Part shown: in pieces, positions 59,546 to 64,000 of the stretch
How the letters are laid out: the number at the start of each line of letters is the position of its first letter
How positions within the stretch are numbered: the stretch's first letter is position 1
Assembly (NCBI RefSeq): GCF_900101175.1
Contig: NZ_FNFQ01000001.1
Location: 124,001 to 188,000, forward strand
Length of the DNA: 64,000 nt
Source of the DNA: Stenotrophomonas pavanii
GTDB taxonomy: Bacteria; Pseudomonadota; Gammaproteobacteria; Xanthomonadales; Xanthomonadaceae
Direction of reading: 5' to 3'
Translations under genes and position numbers: made by a program
Notes under the pieces: model-generated
Told to the model about the DNA's origin: nothing
Seen by the model: only the letters and a program-made list of their open reading frames with translations
The model's database searches: none

Positions 59546-59791
59546 ATGGCTTGGCACACCTCCGAATCCGTCCTGGGGCTGGGCACTGCCACCAACCGGT
59601 GGTGGAACACCATTTATGGGCCTGCCGACAAGGTTGAGGTTTCAGGCATCTATCGATGCCTGGGCTGCAAGCGCGAGGTCACCTGCAACAGGAACGATCC
59701 CTTCCCGCCCCAACCCAAGCACGTGCATACCCCGCAACAAGGCCCGATCCGTTGGAAGCTCAACGTACGCACCAACACCGAAGGCACCTGA
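59546..59791 (+). CDS. 81-residue protein with zinc-ribbon-like Cys motif
   Basis: A small basic protein, possibly a metal-binding one. CLGCKREVTC provides a CxxC plus a third cysteine, and PKHVHTPQQGPIRWKL gives two histidines and may complete a half zinc-ribbon. The N-terminus MAWHTSESVLGLG and the GIYRCLGC core are reminiscent of short uncharacterised proteins of proteobacteria, but no function is known. AGGAG precedes ATG 59546 at good spacing. Upstream, CGCGTC and GACGCG (59476-59494) form an inverted repeat. The long repeat copy 2 follows. Confidence 0.75.
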   Translation: MAWHTSESVLGLGTATNRWWNTIYGPADKVEVSGIYRCLGCKREVTCNRNDPFPPQPKHVHTPQQGPIRWKLNVRTNTEGT

Positions 59792-59807
59792 CAGCACCTT
59801 CGGCAAG

Positions 59808-59884
59808 AAAAAGGGGACGGAGGGGATTAAGTCGCTTTCGCCCCTTTGAGGCAAAAGCGACTTAATCCCCTCCGTCCCCTTTTT
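59808..59884. repeat. Long-arm inverted repeat, copy 2 of the 64-bp palindrome family
   Basis: Arms of 31 bp at 59808-59838 and 59854-59884 are exact complements around a 15-base loop. The outer 26 bases equal those of the palindrome at 14637-14700, while the inner bases and loop differ. It lies 16 bases after the stop of the 81-residue protein gene and 5 before the opposing gene's stop, again between convergent genes, with T tracts on both sides. Confidence 0.97.
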
Positions 59885-59889
59885 TGTTG

Positions 59890-60324
59890 TCAGCGCCGGC
59901 TGATGGTGAAGGCGGCGCCGTCCACGCCCAGGTCCCAGCCCTTGCCGGTGCCAGACAGGGCCAGCGAGATGTCGCCCTTGGTCATCACCTGCGCATTGCT
60001 GGATTTCACCGCGCCGGCATGCGCACCGACCGAGGCGTAGGTGCCCAGCAGCTCGTTGACGCTCACCGCGCCGGTGAAGCTGCCACGGCCATTGGTGATC
60101 TTCGACTTGCCCACGGTCAGGCCGCCGCCCTTCACTTCAATGCGCACCGGCAGGCTGGCGCCATTGCTGCAGCTGACGGTGCCGTTGCCCGACGCGGTCT
60201 TGTAGATCAACGACCAGCCGGACAGGTTGTAGCGCAGCTGGCAATCGAGGTTGCCGGCGGCGTGCGCGGCCGGGGCCAGCGTGGCAGCGGACAGGGCCAG
60301 CAGCAGGGCGAAGGGCTTGTTCAT
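59890..60324 (-). CDS. Exported protein of unknown function
   Basis: A 144-residue secreted protein. The signal peptide ends at AAHA (about residue 22). The mature part (GNLDCQLRYNLSGWSLIYKT, then GNGTVSCSNGASLPVRIEV) is beta-rich with two conserved-looking cysteines. KSKITNGRGSFTGAVSVNEL and GWDLGVDGAAFTISRR end it. No family is recognised with confidence. ATG 60324 begins the signal peptide. Upstream in-frame codons have no ribosome-binding site. It is convergent with the 81-residue protein gene across repeat copy 2. Confidence 0.75.
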   Translation of the reverse strand: MNKPFALLLALSAATLAPAAHAAGNLDCQLRYNLSGWSLIYKTASGNGTVSCSNGASLPVRIEVKGGGLTVGKSKITNGRGSFTGAVSVNELLGTYASVGAHAGAVKSSNAQVMTKGDISLALSGTGKGWDLGVDGAAFTISRR

Positions 60325-60434
60325 GGCGGGACTTCCAGTTCGATCGACTGCCGGCGAATCTAGCAGCGCGCACGTGCACGTTGGATGCAGGCGCGCGCGC
60401 TGCGTGGCAGGCATTCAGCCGCCGTCGTGCCGTG

Positions 60435-61241
60435 TCAGGCCTGCTCATCCAGGTGGAAGGCATCGGCATCGAGCATCGCCGGGAAACGCGCGCGGTGGGC
60501 GGCCAGCGCCTCAGCCGAGATGGTGGTGGTGACCACCTGTTCGCGCTCGCGGATCTCCACCTGCGGCTGGCCGAGGAAGTCGATCACCGCGCTGTCGCCG
60601 GCGTAGTGCAGCTGGTTGCCGTCCACGCCGACGCGGTTCACCGCCGCCACGAAGCACAGGTTCTCGATCGCGCGCGCGCGCAGCAGGGTCTTCCACGCAT
60701 AGGCGCGCGCCGACGGCCAGTTTGCGACGAAGATCTGCAGGTCGAAATCCAGCTGCTGCGGGCGTTCGACGTTGTAGCGGTTGCGGCAGAACACCGGAAA
60801 GCGCAGGTCGTAGCAGACCTGCGGATTGATCCGCCACCCCTTCCACTCCACGCTCAGGCGTTCGCGGCCAGCAGCATAGCGCTCATGCTCGCCGCCGTAG
60901 CGGAACAGGTGGCGCTTGTCGTAGTACTGCAGCTCGCCCTCGGGCGTGGCAAACAGCAGGCGGTTGTACACGCCCTCGCCGTCGCGCAGCTGCACGCTGC
61001 CGATCACCGCCGCGTCCAGCGCCTTCGCTTGTTCGCGCACCCAGGCCACGGTTGGGCCATCCATGCCTTCGGCCTGGGCGATGGCGTCATTGGAGAAGCC
61101 ACTGGTGAAGGTCTCCGGCAGGATCACCAGGTCGGTGGTGCCGGCCAGCGGTGCGAGCAGCGCGCCGTAGTAGGCGCGGTTGCCGGCCGGATCGTGCCAG
61201 CGGGTGTCACCCTGGACGAGGGAAATGCGCAGGTCATTCAT
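60435..61241 (-). CDS. Carbon-nitrogen hydrolase, omega-amidase (NIT2/YafV-like)
   Basis: A 268-residue nitrilase-superfamily amidase. The catalytic triad is seen as Glu43 (VILPETFTSGFS), Lys109 (YYDKRHLFRYGGE) and Cys143 (NPQVCYDLRFPVF). YafV-like enzymes hydrolyse alpha-ketoglutaramate or alpha-ketosuccinamate. GGAGG is 7 bases before ATG 61241. The aminotransferase gene is 14 bases upstream on the same strand, and the pair makes biochemical sense: glutamine transaminases produce the ketoamides that omega-amidase removes. Confidence 0.92.
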   Translation of the reverse strand: MNDLRISLVQGDTRWHDPAGNRAYYGALLAPLAGTTDLVILPETFTSGFSNDAIAQAEGMDGPTVAWVREQAKALDAAVIGSVQLRDGEGVYNRLLFATPEGELQYYDKRHLFRYGGEHERYAAGRERLSVEWKGWRINPQVCYDLRFPVFCRNRYNVERPQQLDFDLQIFVANWPSARAYAWKTLLRARAIENLCFVAAVNRVGVDGNQLHYAGDSAVIDFLGQPQVEIREREQVVTTTISAEALAAHRARFPAMLDADAFHLDEQA

Positions 61242-61255
61242 GTCCACGCCTCCGC

Positions 61256-62404
61256 TCACAGCAGCCGCAGGCGTTCGATCGCCGCGTCCATGGTCGCTTC
61301 GTTCTTGGCAAAGCACAGGCGCACCAGGCGCTGGCCGGCCGGCGGAGTCTCGTAGAACGGCGACAGCGGAATGGCGGTGACGCCCTTCTCGATGGTCAAC
61401 CACTTCACGAACTCATGGTCGGGCAGGTCGCTGATGGCCGAGTAGTCCACCAGTTGGAAGTAGCCACCCGGCACCGGCAGCGCCTTCAGGCGCGTACCGG
61501 CCAGCTGCTCGCGGAAACGGTCGCGCTTGGCCTGGTAGAACGCGCCCAGTTCCAGGTGGTGTTCGGGTTCGTCGCGGATCATCGCGGCGAAGCCGTACTG
61601 GGCCGGGCCGAAGCTGGTGAACGTGTTGTACTGGTGCACCTTGCGGAATTCAGCGGTCAGCAACGGCGGCGCCACGGCGTAGCCGATCTTCCAGCCAGTG
61701 CAGTGGTAGGTCTTGCCGAAGCTGGAGATGACGAAGGTGCGCTCGCGCAGTTCCGGATAGCGCAGCGCCGACTCATGGCGGCGACCGTCGTAGATGATGT
61801 GCTCGTACACCTCATCGGAGATCAGGTAGATCTGCGTGCCGCGCAGCAGCGCGGCCAGCGCCTGCATGTCAGCCTCGTCCAGCATCGCACCGGACGGGTT
61901 GTGCGGGGTATTGACCATCAGCATGCGGGTGCGCGGGGTGATCGCCGCGCGCACGCGGTCCCAGTCCACGGCGAAGGTCTGCGGGTCCAGCGGCACGTGC
62001 ACGGCGGTGGCCCCGGCCAGCTCGATCGCCGGCTCGTAGCAGTCATAGGCCGGGTCGAGCACGATGACTTCCTCGCCGGCACGCACCACGGCGTGGATGG
62101 CGTTGAAGATGGCCTCGGTGGCGCCGCTGGTGACGGTGATTTCGGTGTCCGGGTCGATGGTGGCGCCGTACAGGTCCAGCGACTTCTGCGCGATGGCCTG
62201 GCGCAGCGGCGCGACGCCGGTCATCGGCGGATACTGGTTGAGGCCGGCCGCCATCGCCTTGGCGGTCTCGTCGATCAGGCGCTGCGGCGCGGAAAAGTCC
62301 GGGAACCCCTGGCCCAGGTTGACCGCGCCGTGTTCGGCGGCGAGCTGGGACATCACGGTGAAGATCGTGGTACCGACCTTGGGCAGCTTGGTGGTGGGTT
62401 GCAT
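61256..62404 (-). CDS. PLP aminotransferase, methionine/kynurenine type (YbdL-like)
   Basis: A 382-residue fold type I aminotransferase. [20 protein letters not shown] and the PLP lysine motif [17 protein letters not shown] (in the second half) mark the YbdL/kynurenine aminotransferase group, which transaminates methionine and aromatic amino acids, often with ketomethylthiobutyrate and glutamine as partners. ATG 62404 begins [15 protein letters not shown]. An in-frame extension upstream runs through a SMAG pair and is rejected. It leads the two-gene operon with the omega-amidase, fitting methionine salvage. Confidence 0.92.
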   Translation of the reverse strand: MQPTTKLPKVGTTIFTVMSQLAAEHGAVNLGQGFPDFSAPQRLIDETAKAMAAGLNQYPPMTGVAPLRQAIAQKSLDLYGATIDPDTEITVTSGATEAIFNAIHAVVRAGEEVIVLDPAYDCYEPAIELAGATAVHVPLDPQTFAVDWDRVRAAITPRTRMLMVNTPHNPSGAMLDEADMQALAALLRGTQIYLISDEVYEHIIYDGRRHESALRYPELRERTFVISSFGKTYHCTGWKIGYAVAPPLLTAEFRKVHQYNTFTSFGPAQYGFAAMIRDEPEHHLELGAFYQAKRDRFREQLAGTRLKALPVPGGYFQLVDYSAISDLPDHEFVKWLTIEKGVTAIPLSPFYETPPAGQRLVRLCFAKNEATMDAAIERLRLL

Positions 62405-62456
62405 CGGCCTGGACTGTGGGGGAACAAGGGATCCGAGTTTACGCAATCCGCGCGCC

Positions 62457-62536
62457 GGTAGTGCCGGCCGCCGGCCGGCGCCTCGGCACACGCGGCTGGC
62501 ACCCCGGGAAATTGCCGGCCAGCGGCCGGCACTACC
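62457..62536. repeat. Head-to-head pair of SMAG elements
   Basis: GGTAGTGCCGGCCGCCGGCC and the inverted TTGCCGGCCAGCGGCCGGCA ending CTACC lie between the divergent aminotransferase and ccmA genes. This is one of the few copies upstream of both neighbours rather than after a stop codon. Confidence 0.88.
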
Positions 62537-62591
62537 ATCGGCATTCACCGCTACAATTGCCGCCGCACTCCGGCATGAAGACCCCTGCCCC

Positions 62592-63221
62592 TTGAACACC
62601 CCTGCATTGCTGGCCGCCAGCGGCCTGAGCTTCTCCCGCAATGACGAGCCGGTGTTCGGCCCGCTGGAGTTCCATGTGGACGCCGGCGAGGCCCTGCTGG
62701 TGCAGGGCGGCAATGGCGCCGGCAAGACCACCCTGCTGCGCGTGCTGGCCGGCCTGGCCCGGCCCGGTGCCGGCCAGGTACGGATCGACGGCAAGCCGGC
62801 CAGCAATGCCGAGCGTGCGCGCTACGTGGCCTACCTCAGCCATCTGCCGGCGCTGAAGCCGGACCTCGGGACGCTGGAGAACCTGCACTTCCTGTGCGGC
62901 CTGCATGGCCGGCGTGCCCGGCAGATGCCCGGCAACGCACTGGCGATCGTCGGCCTGGCCGGCTACGAGGACACCCTGGTGCGGCACCTGTCGGCCGGGC
63001 AGAAGCGGCGGCTGGCACTGGCGCGCATCTGGCTGTCGCCAGCGCCGCTGTGGCTGCTCGACGAGCCCTATGCCAACCTCGACCTGGAGGGCATCACCCT
63101 GGTCAACCGGATGATTTCGGCGCACCTGCGCGCCGGTGGCGCTGCGCTGGTCACCACCCACGGCGCCTATGCCGCACCGCCGGTGCGCACCCGCCAGCTC
63201 GACCTCGGCGGTGCCGCATGA
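62592..63221 (+). CDS. ccmA: Haem exporter ATP-binding protein CcmA
   Basis: A 209-residue ABC ATPase of the CcmAB(C) complex, which releases haem-loaded CcmE for cytochrome c maturation. Walker A is [17 protein letters not shown] (residues about 38-54), signature [14 protein letters not shown] (about 134-147) and Walker [14 protein letters not shown] (about 153-165). The start is a TTG at 62592, giving [18 protein letters not shown], since there is no in-frame ATG near the conserved beginning and no clear ribosome-binding site. Its stop overlaps ccmB by ATGA. Confidence 0.93.
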   Translation: MNTPALLAASGLSFSRNDEPVFGPLEFHVDAGEALLVQGGNGAGKTTLLRVLAGLARPGAGQVRIDGKPASNAERARYVAYLSHLPALKPDLGTLENLHFLCGLHGRRARQMPGNALAIVGLAGYEDTLVRHLSAGQKRRLALARIWLSPAPLWLLDEPYANLDLEGITLVNRMISAHLRAGGAALVTTHGAYAAPPVRTRQLDLGGAA

Positions 63222-63913
63222 TCGCGCCGGGCACCGAACCGGGCCTGTGGCAGACCGCAGGCGCCCTGCTCAAGCGCGACCTGCGCCTGCTCTGGCGCCG
63301 CCGCGGCGACGCGCTGCAACCGCTGCTGTTCGCGGTGCTGGTAGTGGTGCTGTTCGCCCTGGCCCAGGGCCGCGAACCACAGCTGCTGGCCGCCACCGCC
63401 GGTGCAGTGCTGTGGCTGGCCGTGTTGCTGGCCGGACAGCTGTCGCTGGATTCGCTGTTCCGTTCCGACGCCGAAGACGGCTCGCTGGAACAATGGCTGC
63501 TGGCGCCGGTGCCGCTGGCCTGGCTGGTGCTGGTGCGCGTGCTGCTGCACTGGGCCACCACCGCGCTGCCGCTGATCGTGGTCAGCCCGCTGCTGGCCGA
63601 AATGCTGCATCTGCCGCATGACCAGCTGCCGATGTTGCTGGCATCGTTGCTGCTGGGAACGCCGTTGCTGAGCCTGATCGGGGGCGTGGTCGCCGCGCTG
63701 ACCGTCGGCATCCGACGCTCTGGTATTCTCGTGGCGCTGCTGTCGTTGCCGTTGTACGTGCCGGTGCTGGTGTTCGGCGCGGGCAGCCTGGCGGCAGCCG
63801 GGCGCGGGCAGGATCCGGTCGGTGCGCTGCTGATGCTGGGCGCTGGCCTGCTGGTCGCGCTGGTGCTGGCGCCGCTGGCCACTGCCGCTGCAATACGCAT
63901 TTCTCTGAGTTGA
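63218..63913 (+). CDS. ccmB: Haem exporter permease CcmB
   Basis: A 231-residue integral membrane subunit with six predicted helices. [20 protein letters not shown] (residues about 17-36) is the conserved cytoplasmic beginning, [20 protein letters not shown] (about 71-90) a family signature, and [10 protein letters not shown] lies in the late helices. It works with CcmA and CcmC to attach haem to the chaperone CcmE. ATG 63218 overlaps the ccmA stop. Confidence 0.94.
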   Translation: MIAPGTEPGLWQTAGALLKRDLRLLWRRRGDALQPLLFAVLVVVLFALAQGREPQLLAATAGAVLWLAVLLAGQLSLDSLFRSDAEDGSLEQWLLAPVPLAWLVLVRVLLHWATTALPLIVVSPLLAEMLHLPHDQLPMLLASLLLGTPLLSLIGGVVAALTVGIRRSGILVALLSLPLYVPVLVFGAGSLAAAGRGQDPVGALLMLGAGLLVALVLAPLATAAAIRISLS

Positions 63914-63956
63914 CCGAGCTGAGAGCCAATCCACCCCTGCTGGATAGCCGCCACGC

Positions 63957-64000
63957 ATGAATCCGATTGTCCGCTGGTTCCACCAACTCGGTTCGCCTCC
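63957..64000 (+). CDS. ccmC: Haem lyase/exporter subunit CcmC, N-terminus only
   Basis: The final 44 bases begin an ATG frame, MNPIVRWFHQLGSPP, in the right place and phase for ccmC after ccmB. Only 14 codons are visible, so the assignment rests mostly on the operon order ccmA-ccmB-ccmC. The sequence continues beyond the window. Confidence 0.7.
   Translation, partial: MNPIVRWFHQLGSP

Noticed and set aside
59808..59884. Possible insertion sequence or attachment site
   Set aside because: No transposase or integrase gene, no target duplication was identified, and the element is only 77 bp. It is recorded as a repeat.

Overview
The window is GC-rich chromosomal DNA whose gene content, protein sequences and dispersed GTAG-headed palindromes (SMAG-type REP elements) point to the Stenotrophomonas maltophilia complex (Gammaproteobacteria, Xanthomonadaceae). 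About 62 protein genes are supported. No rRNA, tRNA, CRISPR array, prophage or complete insertion sequence is seen. Both ends cut genes: dnaB at the left and ccmC at the right.

Layout. 1-7.9 kb, minus strand: dnaB, an FMN reductase, a tight pair of glutamine-dependent asparagine synthetase and fused alpha/beta E1 thiamine-diphosphate dehydrogenase, a GST, a tandem 38-bp repeat array and a GNAT acetyltransferase. 8-15.8 kb, mixed strands: glycine-zipper envelope proteins, tatD, tcdA, a tethered c-type cytochrome, a cold-shock protein, DUF456, pldA-arsC, a 64-bp perfect palindrome, a second GST and a Cys-rich lipoprotein. 15.8-24.8 kb: class I fumarase, an ECF41 sigma factor with its AhpD-like partner, an ABC exporter, ferredoxin-NADP reductase, glutathione peroxidase and an M3 peptidase. 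24.8-38 kb: cfa, a lipoprotein, small GNAT, a 53-codon gene behind a sigma-54-type promoter, rhomboid protease, POT transporter, a degenerate EEP-fold protein, Mn-SOD, a secreted barnase-like RNase with barstar, a proline-rich repetitive membrane protein, nfuA, phhB, a TonB-domain lipoprotein, zupT and rluC. 38-41.6 kb: rne, with a long leader divergent from rluC.

41.7-54.9 kb, minus strand, is the most coherent accessory block: a LacI regulator, a TonB-dependent receptor, a glycoamylase-fold (PF10091) lipoprotein, a sugar-binding lipoprotein, two ABC permeases, a discoidin-type glycosidase-like protein and an EEP-family hydrolase. LacI-type operator palindromes lie in front of lacI, the receptor and the glycoamylase gene. 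No ABC ATPase gene is present. It reads as a regulated glycan scavenging system: outer-membrane uptake, periplasmic depolymerisation, inner-membrane import.

55-64 kb: bolA and yciI, the scpA-scpB-rluB chromosome-condensation/ribosome cluster, a small Cys-rich protein, a second copy of the long palindrome, an omega-amidase/aminotransferase pair (glutamine transaminase salvage), and the start of the ccmABC cytochrome c maturation operon. Several gene pairs overlap by ATGA or TTGA. The main novelty candidates are the long palindrome placed twice between convergent genes, the three-operator LacI regulon, the sigma-54-driven microprotein gene, the ECF41 unit with an apparently leaderless autoregulated promoter, and a catalytically degraded EEP paralogue next to an intact one.
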